64,000 nucleotides of DNA from Holophagales bacterium (GTDB lineage: Bacteria; Acidobacteriota; Thermoanaerobaculia; Multivoradales; Multivoraceae): assembly GCA_009845425.1 (NCBI GenBank), contig VXZQ01000001.1, positions 524,785 to 588,784 on the forward strand, written 5' to 3'. The notes beneath the pieces are model-generated. The model was not told where the DNA came from. It searched no databases and saw only the letters and a program-made list of their open reading frames with translations. Positions 8,126-15,489 of the stretch are shown in pieces (position 1 is the first letter of the stretch; each line of letters opens with the position of its first letter). Both the position numbers and the translations under genes were made by a program.

Positions 8126-8140
8126 TAGTTTGGCCAGGCC

Positions 8141-8374
8141 ATGAAGGAAGTGACCGTACACGCGGCGAAGACGCACCTCTCGCGGCTCCTTCGAGAGGTA
8201 GCCGCCGGCCAGGACATCGTGATCACCCGTTCGGGCCGGCCAGTCGCCAAGCTCGTCACCGTGGAAGAGGAGCGGCCGATCCTCGGCATCGACAAGGGTC
8301 GGTTCGTGGTGCCCGAGGACTTCGACGCTCCCCTCGATGAAGAGCTGCTCCGTGCCTTCGAAGGCCGGAGCTGA
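8141..8374 (+). CDS. Phd/YefM-family antitoxin
   Basis: A 77-residue protein from ATG 8141. The N-terminus (VTVHAAKTHLSRLLREVAAG, then IVITRSGRPVAKLV) is the Phd/YefM DNA-binding fold. The acidic, less ordered C-terminus (PEDFDAPLDEELLRAFEG) is the toxin-neutralising tail. It precedes a PIN toxin by 17 bp and has paired palindromes immediately upstream, the usual layout of an autoregulated type II module. Confidence 0.92.
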   Translation: MKEVTVHAAKTHLSRLLREVAAGQDIVITRSGRPVAKLVTVEEERPILGIDKGRFVVPEDFDAPLDEELLRAFEGRS

Positions 8375-8391
8375 AGGGCCGGCAGATCCCC

Positions 8392-8787
8392 GTGAAGTAC
8401 CTTCTGGACACCCACTGCTGGCTCTGGATGCAGACAGAACCGCACCGGTTCGACGCGCACCTCATTGCCGCCCTGGAGTCGTCCGCAACATCGAAGTTCC
8501 TGTCTGCCGCCAGCGCATGGGAGATCGCCATCAAGTACGCAGTTGGCAGGCTCCCCCTGCCGGAACCACCTGCCGACTACGTTCCGGAACGCATGCGCCT
8601 GAACCAGGTGAAACCTCTTCCCATCACGCCGGCGCATGCCCTGGCCGTCGCCACGCTCCCTCCGCACCACCGAGACCCGTTCGACCGCATTCTCGTGGCC
8701 CAGGCTCGAATCGAGGGTCTAACGCTGGTCACTGCCGACAGGACCCTCGAACTGTACGACGCAGAGGTTCTTCGCGTTAGAGGTTGA
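8392..8787 (+). CDS. VapC-type PIN-domain toxin
   Basis: A 131-residue PIN protein from ATG 8392. Acidic residues expected to bind Mg2+ are present: the first Asp in YLLDTHCWLW, Glu in AASAWEIAIK, and Asp in HRDPFDRILVAQA, with LVTADRTLELY closing the site. PIN toxins cleave RNA, often initiator tRNA or rRNA. Full length and intact, downstream of its Phd-type antitoxin. The mixed Phd-VapC pairing is common. Confidence 0.92.
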   Translation: MKYLLDTHCWLWMQTEPHRFDAHLIAALESSATSKFLSAASAWEIAIKYAVGRLPLPEPPADYVPERMRLNQVKPLPITPAHALAVATLPPHHRDPFDRILVAQARIEGLTLVTADRTLELYDAEVLRVRG

Positions 8788-8895
8788 CGGCACCGCAGGG
8801 CCATACGGGTTCACCGGAACTCGACCCGGCAGCCGGAGCGCTACTGCTTCGCCGCAGTTGAAACTTCGGCAGTTTGAACGCCGTAGCGGCTAGAC

Positions 8896-10479
8896 ATGAT
8901 CGGGGCATCCCGCGAAACTCTCGCGCCAGTTGTCATTTCCCTCGGACAACTCGTCGCCCCGGCGATGTTGCAAGGTCTCAACCCAGACCAGCCCACCTTC
9001 GTAGACGACATCGCGCCGATCCTTCACGAGAACTGCGCCTCCTGCCACCAGCCGGGCGAGATCGGGCCGATGGCGCTGCGCACCTACAGCGAGGTCCGGC
9101 CCTGGGCGCGGTCGATCGCCCGCGCGGTAGAGAACCGCGACATGCCGCCCTGGGACGCCGATCCCGGGTACGGGCCGTGGAAGAACGACATCAGCCTTGA
9201 GGAAGACCAGATCGCCGCGATTCTGAACTGGGTTTCGTCCGGGGCACCCCGAGGAGACGGCGACGAGCCGCTGTTCGACATTCAGGAACGAAGCGGGGAG
9301 TGGGCCCTTGGCGAACCCGACTGGGTTTACGAGTTCGAGCCCTACGAAGTCGCTGCGGACGGCCCTGACTCGTTCGCCGTCATCCCGATCGAGGCGAGCT
9401 TCGAGGAGGACCGCTGGATCGGCGCCGTTGAGGTCCAGCCCGGCAACCACGATGTGCTTCACCACTTCATCCTGTGGCGCGCCGGCCACGGCGGCACGGT
9501 CCAGGATGCCTGGCTCGATGGGTGGGCGGCCGGCGTCGCGCCGAGGGGGCTGCCGGCGGGCACGGCCCGCTTGTTGCCGAAGGGGCGCAACCTCCTCGGC
9601 GACTTCCACTACCACCCGAGCGGCACAGCAGCGACCGATGTCACGCGGATCGGCGTCTGGTTCGCCAAACCGGAGGAGGTCGACAAGGAGTTGGTCAACC
9701 TCTGGATCATGAACTCGGCTTTCACGATCCCGGCCGGCGACCCGAGCCACGAGGCCCGCGCCCACCACGTCTTCACTGAGGATGTCCTCGTCCGCTCCTT
9801 GGCGCCGCATATGCACTACCGCGGCAAGGACATGACATACACGGCACATCTCCCGGACGGGACGGAGCGCGAGCTGCTCAGCGTCAGCCGCTACGACTTC
9901 AACTGGCAGACCGCCTACGAGTTCGTCGAGCCGGTAGCGCTGCCGGCCGGCACACGGATGGAAGTCGTCGCCCACTGGGACAACTCGGCCGACAACCCGG
10001 ACAACCCGGACCCAACGAAGGATGTCCGCTTCGGTGTCGAGTCCACGGCCGAGATGATGGTCGGCTTCGTCGACTTCGTGGCCGCCGAAGGGGTCAGTCC
10101 CAAGCCGGTCAGCCCGGTGATCGCGGTGTTGGCCGAACTCGCCCAGACCCACCCGGGCGAGGCCTGGCGGGTTGATACCGAGCGTTACCGCGGGAAGGGC
10201 CCGGAACCGACCGCATTGCTACTGCCGCGTGCCGGCGCCGCCGGCCGTTGGTTCGGCGGCGAACCCGGCAACCGGGTCGTGGCGTCGCCGGTCAACGACG
10301 TCGTCTGGGATGGCAACCACGTAACAGTAACCGTGGGCCGAGGCCGGACCGCGAAGATCGAGGGCTTCGTCCAGGACGACGGTTCGCTCCTGTTGAACCT
10401 GGGTGCGATGGGTGCCCACACCGAGGTCAGGGGCACGCCAGCCGAGAACGAGGTGCTGGTGACGCTGCCGAACGGCTGA
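8896..10479 (+). CDS. cytochrome c-copper type II monooxygenase-like fusion
   Basis: A 527-residue protein from ATG 8896. Residues 5-25 are hydrophobic and may act as export signal. A small haem-c domain follows, with C47-A-S-C50-H51 and a Met ligand candidate near MPPW. Residues 160-400 resemble the two-domain peptidylglycine/dopamine-type copper monooxygenase core, with HH at about 189-190, H-x-H near 238-240 (FHYHP) and H305-x-H307-x-RGKDM, candidates for the two copper sites. The C-terminal 100 residues form a further beta-rich region. Probably periplasmic and redox active; the substrate is unknown. It stands alone on the strand. Confidence 0.8.
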   Translation: MIGASRETLAPVVISLGQLVAPAMLQGLNPDQPTFVDDIAPILHENCASCHQPGEIGPMALRTYSEVRPWARSIARAVENRDMPPWDADPGYGPWKNDISLEEDQIAAILNWVSSGAPRGDGDEPLFDIQERSGEWALGEPDWVYEFEPYEVAADGPDSFAVIPIEASFEEDRWIGAVEVQPGNHDVLHHFILWRAGHGGTVQDAWLDGWAAGVAPRGLPAGTARLLPKGRNLLGDFHYHPSGTAATDVTRIGVWFAKPEEVDKELVNLWIMNSAFTIPAGDPSHEARAHHVFTEDVLVRSLAPHMHYRGKDMTYTAHLPDGTERELLSVSRYDFNWQTAYEFVEPVALPAGTRMEVVAHWDNSADNPDNPDPTKDVRFGVESTAEMMVGFVDFVAAEGVSPKPVSPVIAVLAELAQTHPGEAWRVDTERYRGKGPEPTALLLPRAGAAGRWFGGEPGNRVVASPVNDVVWDGNHVTVTVGRGRTAKIEGFVQDDGSLLLNLGAMGAHTEVRGTPAENEVLVTLPNG

Positions 10480-10545
10480 GCGGCTCGGCGCCGAGGCCTG
10501 TTGTACGATTCCTTAGTTGATCTGCTGGATGAACAGGCGGCGCCG

Positions 10546-10767
10546 ATGATGACGAGAGCAGAACCGGATACCCGATTGGCGGCAATCGAGCGGCGGCTTG
10601 GCTCGATCGAGGGCCGCCTTGGCTCACTCGACGGACCGATGGCGGGGGTGGAAAGACAGCTCGCAGCGCTGTCGAGACAGGTGCACTCGCTGACGGTGAC
10701 CTTTAGCATCCTTCTGGGCCTGAACACGCTGGTTCTCGGCGTGCTGACGTGCACTGTCGCCCCCTGA
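10546..10767 (+). CDS. small coiled-coil protein with C-terminal membrane segment
   Basis: 73 residues from ATG 10546; the frame is open from TTG 10501, so the start is uncertain. It has a heptad-like run RLAAIERRLGSIEGRLGSLD with an internal near-repeat (RLGSIEG/RLGSLDG), followed by a single hydrophobic segment (TFSILLGLNTLVLGVLTC). No family recognised. The architecture recalls small membrane-anchored coiled-coil proteins. Confidence 0.5.
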   Translation: MMTRAEPDTRLAAIERRLGSIEGRLGSLDGPMAGVERQLAALSRQVHSLTVTFSILLGLNTLVLGVLTCTVAP

Positions 10768-10794
10768 CGAGCGACTGACGTCCGCCACAAACTG

Positions 10795-10821
10795 GGTGCG
10801 CCGGCGTCCTCGCCGGCTTCC
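10795..10821. repeat. intergenic palindromic repeat, copy 4
   Basis: GTGCGCCGGCGTCCTCGCCG continues into GCTTCC. The stem is conserved with compensating changes relative to copies 1-3 (CCTTCTGG becomes GTCCTC). It lies between two converging genes. Confidence 0.55.
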
Positions 10822-10822
10822 A

Positions 10823-11239
10823 TCACGGCGTCGTCAGACGCACCCGCTCCCCGTCCAGTTCGATCGTGGTCTTCGAGTAGGTCAGCTTCTCGACGATCTT
10901 GCCGTCCCTGAAGTGCAAGATGTCGAGGCCGCGCCTGGCCTCGTGTTTGTCTCCCTGGCCCTTCTCGAACGAGGGCGAGTCGAGCTGCCAGCGGAAGAGC
11001 ATCTTCTGTTCGACTTCGTCGATGAAGGTCTCTTCGGTCGTGAACTTGAAGTCTCCATGATTGGCGAACCATGGCGCCCATGCCTCACGCAGATTCTCCT
11101 TGCCCCGGACCGAGCCTCCGTTCCAGTTCTCGAAGTAGATCTCGTCGTGAAACAGGTCCATCACGCCGTCGAGGTCGTGCTCGTTCCAGGCTACGCCCCA
11201 TTCTGCGAAGGCGCTGGACATTTCGTCTCTTTTCAGCAT
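10823..11239 (-). CDS. SnoaL/NTF2-like ester-cyclase-fold protein
   Basis: A 138-residue protein from ATG 11239 (MLKRDEMSSAF), with a longer frame to 11278 judged less likely because GGAAAG lies just before 11239. Pattern of a cone-shaped NTF2-like fold: FAEWGVAWNEHDLDGVMDLFHDEIYFENWNGGSVRGKENLREAW, then KFTTEETFIDEV and RRGLDILHFRDGKIVEKLTY. Members include polyketide cyclases, isomerases and many ligand-binding proteins; the substrate cannot be assigned. Monocistronic. Confidence 0.8.
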   Translation of the reverse strand: MLKRDEMSSAFAEWGVAWNEHDLDGVMDLFHDEIYFENWNGGSVRGKENLREAWAPWFANHGDFKFTTEETFIDEVEQKMLFRWQLDSPSFEKGQGDKHEARRGLDILHFRDGKIVEKLTYSKTTIELDGERVRLTTP

Positions 11240-11436
11240 GGTCTTTCCTCCTTGGTGACGGCACAGGTGACTCGCCACGAGGCGAGTCTACTCGCCCGTA
11301 CCGGTCTCGGTGCCACCTTCGCTCAAGCCGCGCGAACGCGAGCCGCATTCCCGTCACGAAAACGCCCTACGCGGCCCTCTCCGGCAACGTTCCCACCTTC
11401 GGCCTCGTCGGATGCCCTCCCTAGAGAACTGGTAGT

Positions 11437-12264
11437 ATGGGGTGCATGTTGATCTGCCTTCGTTTGTTAGTTCTAGCGCTACTCTCCGGCTGTGCTACGG
11501 CTGTCGCTCAACAAAGCGACGTGGCCTGCCCCTCGAATCGGCAATTGACCGTCAACGTTCTCTATCGCGTGTTTCCTATCCGCATCGGCACCGACGTAGG
11601 GAGCGCGTTCACATTGGAAATCGGAGACGAGCAGTACATTGTTACCGCAGGTCATCTCCTGAAAGGCCCAGCGCCGACTGAAGTTGAGGTCAAGATCGCG
11701 CGAGAGGAGTGGGTGAGAATCCCGGTAAGGCTGGTCGGTCGAGGCGAAGGCCAAGATGTGTTGGTTCTAGCAACAACGGTCGACCTGAGTCCGCGCTATC
11801 CGGTCGAGGTGGGAACTGAGGGGTTGGTCCTAGGCCAGCCCGTGCGGTTTCTCGGCTTTCTTCCGGACGTGGAGACGGCGCCGATTCCCGGCTATGAGCG
11901 CGGGGCGCCCTTAGTCGCGGGCGGTGTCTTTAGCGGCTTCGGAAAGAACTCTGGCTCGCTATGGATCGACGGGCACAACAATAAAGGATTCAGCGGAGGC
12001 CCGGTTGTGTATCATCCTCTCAAGGCCCCTACGCTGGAGGAGTGCCGGTGGAAAGTGGCAGGGATCATCACAGGTTACCACCACGTACCGGTCTTCACGG
12101 AGGGAAACGTCCAAGTGTTAGCCGCCAACAACCAGCCTGTTGTTGCCAACTCTGGACTCATGGTGGCGACCACGATTAGGACTGTCGAAGAACTTGTAAG
12201 AAGAACACAAGGGGCTGGACTCATCGGCGATCAGGCCGCGGGCCGAGAGCGGAGCGGGCAGTAG
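11437..12264 (+). CDS. exported trypsin-like serine protease
   Basis: A 275-residue protein from ATG 11437 (a second ATG lies at 11446). The N-terminus is a signal peptide, possibly of a lipoprotein (LLVLALLSGCATAVAQ). The trypsin-fold triad is visible: H73 in VTAGHLL, D107 in GQDVLVL and S186 in GFSGGPV. Spacing fits small chymotrypsin-fold proteases. Its G+C and codon choice look lower than the neighbouring metabolic genes, which hints at acquisition. No partner gene is adjacent. Confidence 0.82.
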   Translation: MGCMLICLRLLVLALLSGCATAVAQQSDVACPSNRQLTVNVLYRVFPIRIGTDVGSAFTLEIGDEQYIVTAGHLLKGPAPTEVEVKIAREEWVRIPVRLVGRGEGQDVLVLATTVDLSPRYPVEVGTEGLVLGQPVRFLGFLPDVETAPIPGYERGAPLVAGGVFSGFGKNSGSLWIDGHNNKGFSGGPVVYHPLKAPTLEECRWKVAGIITGYHHVPVFTEGNVQVLAANNQPVVANSGLMVATTIRTVEELVRRTQGAGLIGDQAAGRERSGQ

Positions 12265-12504
12265 GCAAACGCGGTCGCCACAACCCGCAACATTCTGGGC
12301 CTACACCACACACGTTAGTCGACGTTGTAGACGCTCGGCGTGCCCCAAGTGCCTGCCATCTGTACGCCTGCTTGGTCGCCGGTGGAGGTGGTGTAGTGGA
12401 TGGGTTAACGGCGCACCAAGAGTTCGATGGGCTGTTGACACGCTTCGGTTCATGGTCGGCTAGGGCACGGGCGACGAGGTTGTGCGCATGGGTCGTCGGG
12501 TGCG
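12265..12504. other. 240-base gap without a recognisable gene
   Basis: Between the protease and a converging antitoxin gene. I see no convincing reading frame, hairpin terminator or repeat here. Confidence 0.4.
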
Positions 12505-12855
12505 TTAACCGGACCCCGAAGTGGCAGCCGGAGCCGACCGAGAGAGGTCGACCTTCACGGTGACCCTGGCGTTGGCATCCAAAGCGGCCAACACCTTCAT
12601 CAGCCGGTCCAGAGTGAAGCGCCCCAGATCCGCGTTGCGGATGCGGGAGAAGTCCGTCGCAGCGAACCCACTGAGACTCGCCGCCTCGCGCGCAGCGAGA
12701 CCACGGTCGTCCAACACCGCGATGATTCGCGCAGCAAGGACCGCCTTGGCCTGCTTCAGGTCGGCGTGGGGGTCACCGAAGTCGCGGAAGACGTTTCCGC
12801 TTCCGTGGGCAAGCTCGACGTTTTTCTCACTCATGGCCGTCATGTTGCCAGACAT
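12505..12855 (-). CDS. orphan HigA2-like XRE antitoxin
   Basis: 116 residues from ATG 12855 (later Met codons at 12843 and 12834 are also possible). ELAHGSGNVFRDFGDPHADLKQAKAVLAARI is the typical opening of the HigA2-like helix-turn-helix family, followed by GLAAREAASLSGFAATDFSRIRNADLGRFTLDRLMKVLAAL. The recognition helix reads TDFSRIRN. Its usual RelE/HigB-type toxin would precede it, but the sequence upstream on this strand (12856-12943) is too short to code for one, so it appears to be an orphan. Confidence 0.75.
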   Translation of the reverse strand: MSGNMTAMSEKNVELAHGSGNVFRDFGDPHADLKQAKAVLAARIIAVLDDRGLAAREAASLSGFAATDFSRIRNADLGRFTLDRLMKVLAALDANARVTVKVDLSRSAPAATSGSG

Positions 12856-12943
12856 AACTACTTCACGCCGGTAGCCGTGCACGGCTCTGGACGTCTCCCG
12901 CCGGGCGTCTTGGAGACTGGATCTCGCCTAGGCTTCGGGGGTC

Positions 12944-13174
12944 ATGATGCCGACCCACCGCTTCACCCTGATCGTCGAGGGCCCTGACCTACAGACCGAA
13001 CGGGTCATCGACGCCCTCTTCCAAGCCGGCTGTGACGACGCCTCGGTCGGAAGGACGGATGGCGCGCAGTACGTCGAGTTCGACCGGAAAGCGAAGAGCT
13101 TCAGTCAGGCTGTCTTCTCCGCGGTGCAGGACCTCGAGAAGGTCGAGGGCGTTCAGATCACGCGGGTCTTCTGA
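12944..13174 (+). CDS. small conserved hypothetical protein
   Basis: 76 residues from ATG 12944. A compact alpha/beta sequence (RFTLIVEGPDLQTERVIDALFQAGCDDASVG, then QYVEFDRKAKSFSQAVFSAVQDLEKV). I recall similar small proteins scattered in bacterial genomes, often near DNA-binding or toxin-like genes, but no function is known to me. A strong hairpin terminator follows at 13222. Confidence 0.65.
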   Translation: MMPTHRFTLIVEGPDLQTERVIDALFQAGCDDASVGRTDGAQYVEFDRKAKSFSQAVFSAVQDLEKVEGVQITRVF

Positions 13175-13221
13175 CTGGTAGATTCTCCGACAGATACCCG
13201 CCGGCAGCGTGCTGTCGGCTC

Positions 13222-13256
13222 AAGGGCTGCCCGTCTGGGCAGCCCTTGCTTCTCTA
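13222..13256 (+). terminator. intrinsic-type terminator
   Basis: An 11-bp perfect stem AAGGGCTGCCC/GGGCAGCCCTT (13222-13232 and 13237-13247) with a GTCT loop, followed by GCTTCTCT. It lies 48 bases after the stop of the small gene ending at 13174. Confidence 0.7.
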
Positions 13257-13301
13257 GGGCACCTTCGGGATGGAGCTCGAGTGGGACGAACGCGAAGGAC
13301 C

Positions 13302-13496
13302 ATGGGCACAACGCGCATCAGGATTCAGCCCGGCGATCCGGCGACCTATCCCGAAGGGAGGATCGACGCTGCGAAGGTGGACGGCACCACCGAGGCGGAG
13401 ATCCGCTTGCAGCAGCGCGAGGATGACGCCGACTCGATGCAGGACGCGGCGCGGTACGGGCGCGAGCACGGGCGGAGCAAGCGGACCGAGGGTTGA
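13302..13496 (+). pseudogene. truncated XRE-type antitoxin relic
   Basis: 64 residues from ATG 13302. The N-terminus TRIRIQPGDPATYPEGRID, then DGTTEAEIRLQQREDDADSMQDAA, matches the lead segment of a family of antitoxins that normally continue into a helix-turn-helix (around RRRLGLSQAEFA). Here the frame ends seven codons into that region (GREHGRSKRTEG), so the HTH is missing. The best reading is a decayed or truncated antitoxin. It is followed 4 bp later by another truncated regulator. Confidence 0.5.
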
Positions 13497-13500
13497 GACC

Positions 13501-13692
13501 ATGCCATTGACGCGTGACTTCAGAGTGACGGTCCGGGAGCGGATCGAGCGCGACCCGGGGTTCCGGGATGCGCTTCTCGAAGAAGCAGTGCAGTGCCTTC
13601 TTGCCGGCGAGGTAGACGTCGGCAAGTCGATTCTCCGCGACTACGTCAGCGCGAGGGCCTGCAGCTCAAGGTACAGACGGTCCGACAACTGA
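13501..13692 (+). pseudogene. truncated antitoxin-like transcriptional regulator
   Basis: 63 residues from ATG 13501. RDFRVTVRERIERDPGFRDALLEEAVQCLLAGEVDVGKSILRDYV is the recognisable N-terminal half of a family of roughly 100-residue DNA-binding antitoxins. The expected HTH C-terminus is replaced by ARACSSRYRRSDN and a stop, so it looks frameshifted or truncated. It sits directly after the other truncated antitoxin, suggesting one decaying module. Confidence 0.5.
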
Positions 13693-13711
13693 CGCCGCGC
13701 GTCTGAGGACG

Positions 13712-14161
13712 CTAGCGGGCGTTTCCTGACCGTGCGCGCAACCTCCCCGTCCCCAACCACACACCCACAGCCCCAATCACCGGGTTAAGCCAGTTGAACC
13801 ATGCCGGCTGCTGAGCCCCTGCGGTCGCCTCCATCATCGACACGTCGTCGGGGCGCGGTCCCGCCGCCATCTCCGGCGGAATCAGGGCATTCACCACTCC
13901 CATCACGATCACCAGGCCAATCAGCATCGTGGCGCCCTTGGCATCGTGCGCCACCCAGGCGCAGACCTGCCCGCCGATGTACGCGCCCACGAGCCCGAGG
14001 ACGAGCTGGAGGAGGGCCCAGGCGACGGGCACCTCCCAGGATCCCGGCTCGAAGGCGCGCGAGGGCCCCACCGTCACCCACAGAATCGAGAAGAGTACGA
14101 AGAGCACGGCGGCCATGGCGACGTAGCCGACGATGGCGGCGAGGATGTTCCTTAGCATCAT
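13712..14161 (-). CDS. four-helix membrane protein, unknown
   Basis: 149 residues from ATG 14161 with about four membrane spans (residues 8-30, 46-68, 76-96 and 123-138). GGQVCAWVAHDAKGATMLIGL sits between spans. A short piece of this gene (13821-13876) is repeated directly at 14207-14262 and a fainter piece near 15248-15275. No function recognised. Confidence 0.7.
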   Translation of the reverse strand: MMLRNILAAIVGYVAMAAVLFVLFSILWVTVGPSRAFEPGSWEVPVAWALLQLVLGLVGAYIGGQVCAWVAHDAKGATMLIGLVIVMGVVNALIPPEMAAGPRPDDVSMMEATAGAQQPAWFNWLNPVIGAVGVWLGTGRLRARSGNAR

Positions 14162-14206
14162 GTTCCTCCTGAGGCGGCAGCCTAGCGATGACGCTCGAGG
14201 GCGCCC

Positions 14207-14262
14207 GCGGTCGCCTCCATCATCGACACGTCGTCGGGCCGCGGTCCTGCCGCCCGCTCCGG
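14207..14262. repeat. direct repeat of 13821-13876
   Basis: The first 32 bases, from GCGGTCGCCTCCATCATCGA onward, are identical at 13821 and 14207, with similarity over about 56. The first copy lies inside the membrane-protein gene and the second forms the 3' end of the next minus-strand frame. Confidence 0.8.
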
Positions 14263-14465
14263 GGGATCACGGTCAAGCGTACGAGGCTCGGGAAGGTGCG
14301 GTCGATCACCAGCCGGTCGCCAAATCGGTCGAAGTACCGCAGCGCGGTCTCAGCACTGATGGCGTACCAGACCGGATCGCTTACCTGCCCCGACTCATCC
14401 TCGATCCGCACCAGCGTGACGGGCTGCCGCTCGCCGATCAGTTTCGCGAACTCCGCCCGCGTCAC
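14220..14465 (-). CDS. small hypothetical protein, 3' end built from a duplicated segment
   Basis: 81 residues from ATG 14465 (MTRAEFAKLIGERQPVTLVR). The body looks like a small alpha/beta domain (LVRIEDESGQVSDPVWYAIS, ETALRYFDRFGDRLVI). The last dozen residues (SGRQDRGPTTCR) are encoded by the repeat shared with the downstream membrane gene, so the original C-terminus may have been replaced. Its start overlaps the glyoxalase-like gene upstream by 4 bp, implying one operon. Confidence 0.5.
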   Translation of the reverse strand: MTRAEFAKLIGERQPVTLVRIEDESGQVSDPVWYAISAETALRYFDRFGDRLVIDRTFPSLVRLTVIPRSGRQDRGPTTCR

Positions 14466-14857
14466 TCTTGACCCTTCTCCTCCTGGATCTGGATCAGGTT
14501 CCCGCAGGTATCGTCGAAGACCGCGGTAACAACAGTCCCGAGGTCCGTTGGCGGCTGAACGAACCGCACACCTCTCGCCACGAGACGCTCGTACTCGGCT
14601 TCGACATCATCGACCGCGAAGCTGGCACCGGGGATCCCGTCCTCCACCAACGCCGCCCTGTATGGACCGACGGCGGGGTGTGCAGCGGGCTCAAGCAGCA
14701 ACTCCGTCCCGTCCGGGGCTTCCGCGGATACAACCGTGATCCAGGCGTGCTCTCCCAGAGGGATGTCGTGCTTCACCTGGAAGCCGAGCGTTTCGGTGTA
14801 GAAGCGAAGTGCCTTCCGCTGGTCGTCCACGAAGACGCCGGTCAGGTGGATTCTCAT
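14462..14857 (-). CDS. VOC-family (glyoxalase-fold) protein
   Basis: 131 residues from ATG 14857. Two beta-alpha-beta-beta-beta modules: VFVDDQRKALRFYTETLGFQVKHDI in the first and GASFAVDDVEAEYERLVARGVRF in the second, closing with FDDTCGNLIQIQEE. The Glu near the end fits a metal ligand. Such proteins include dioxygenases, isomerases and resistance proteins. Its 5' end overlaps the ArsR gene by 4 bp, so an ArsR-controlled operon is likely. Confidence 0.85.
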   Translation of the reverse strand: MRIHLTGVFVDDQRKALRFYTETLGFQVKHDIPLGEHAWITVVSAEAPDGTELLLEPAAHPAVGPYRAALVEDGIPGASFAVDDVEAEYERLVARGVRFVQPPTDLGTVVTAVFDDTCGNLIQIQEEKGQE

Positions 14858-15165
14858 TCCTCGATGCCCTCATCCGTTGAGTGTGAAGTGTCCTCGTCTG
14901 TTGAGACTGGCCATCGCTCCCTGATTGCCTTCAGCGGGGCGCCCTCAAACCAGTGGAGCTTTGACCTCCCCTCGCGCCTCGTGCGGATCAACCCGACGGC
15001 TTCCAGGACGCCCAGGTGTTGCGAGATCGCCTGCCGCGAGGAGTTGATGCCGTGTTTCATGATCAGGCGCCCGCAGAGTTCGAAGAGCGACTGACCCGAC
15101 CGATCGACGAGCTCATCCAGGATGGCTCGCCTGGTTGGATCAGCGATCGCGCGGTAGATGTCCAC
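14854..15165 (-). CDS. ArsR-family winged-helix regulator
   Basis: 103 residues from ATG 15165. MDIYRAIADPTRRAILDEL is the family opening. The recognition helix region is SSRQAISQHLGVLEAVGLI, followed by the wing RTRREGRSKLHWFE. No Cys pair typical of metal sensors, so it is the SdpR/YczG-like subgroup often paired with VOC or AHSA1 genes. First gene of the minus operon 15165-14220. Confidence 0.88.
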   Translation of the reverse strand: MDIYRAIADPTRRAILDELVDRSGQSLFELCGRLIMKHGINSSRQAISQHLGVLEAVGLIRTRREGRSKLHWFEGAPLKAIRERWPVSTDEDTSHSTDEGIEE

Positions 15166-15489
15166 ATGTCCGGCGTCGGTCTTGCGGGCCGAGGCTTGAC
15201 GTTATGCAAGCACGGGCTTGCACGTCAACCGTGGTGTTCGCCACGCCCACAGCCCCGACCAGCGGGTTTAGTCATCTCGGCAGTCCCTTCGATCGTCCGG
15301 GCCGCCCGACGGTGGCGGGGCGTCCCCTCACACTGCCACCGGTGCGATAGACGGTGGCGACGGCCGCCTGCAGCATCCGGGCGATACCCTACCCGGCGCC
15401 GCGGCTCGCGCCGGCGTCTTGTTGGTAGCCGGTCGGACTCAGTTGCGACCGCGCTTCGAAGTAACGCCCGTATAGCGCAGGAGGCAAGC
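15166..15489. other. 324-base gap with a decayed gene fragment
   Basis: No intact gene. Bases 15248-15275 (CACGCCCACAGCCCCGACCA and on) match the 3' end of the membrane-protein gene near 13747-13775 with a few mismatches, so part of the gap is probably a degraded copy. Nothing else is recognised. Confidence 0.4.

Noticed and set aside
6275..8128. 617-codon plus frame overlapping the S12 hydrolase
   Set aside because: Arg/Pro-rich shadow of the hydrolase frame with no motif; the GTG 6435 frame carries signal peptide, SxxK and YxN motifs.
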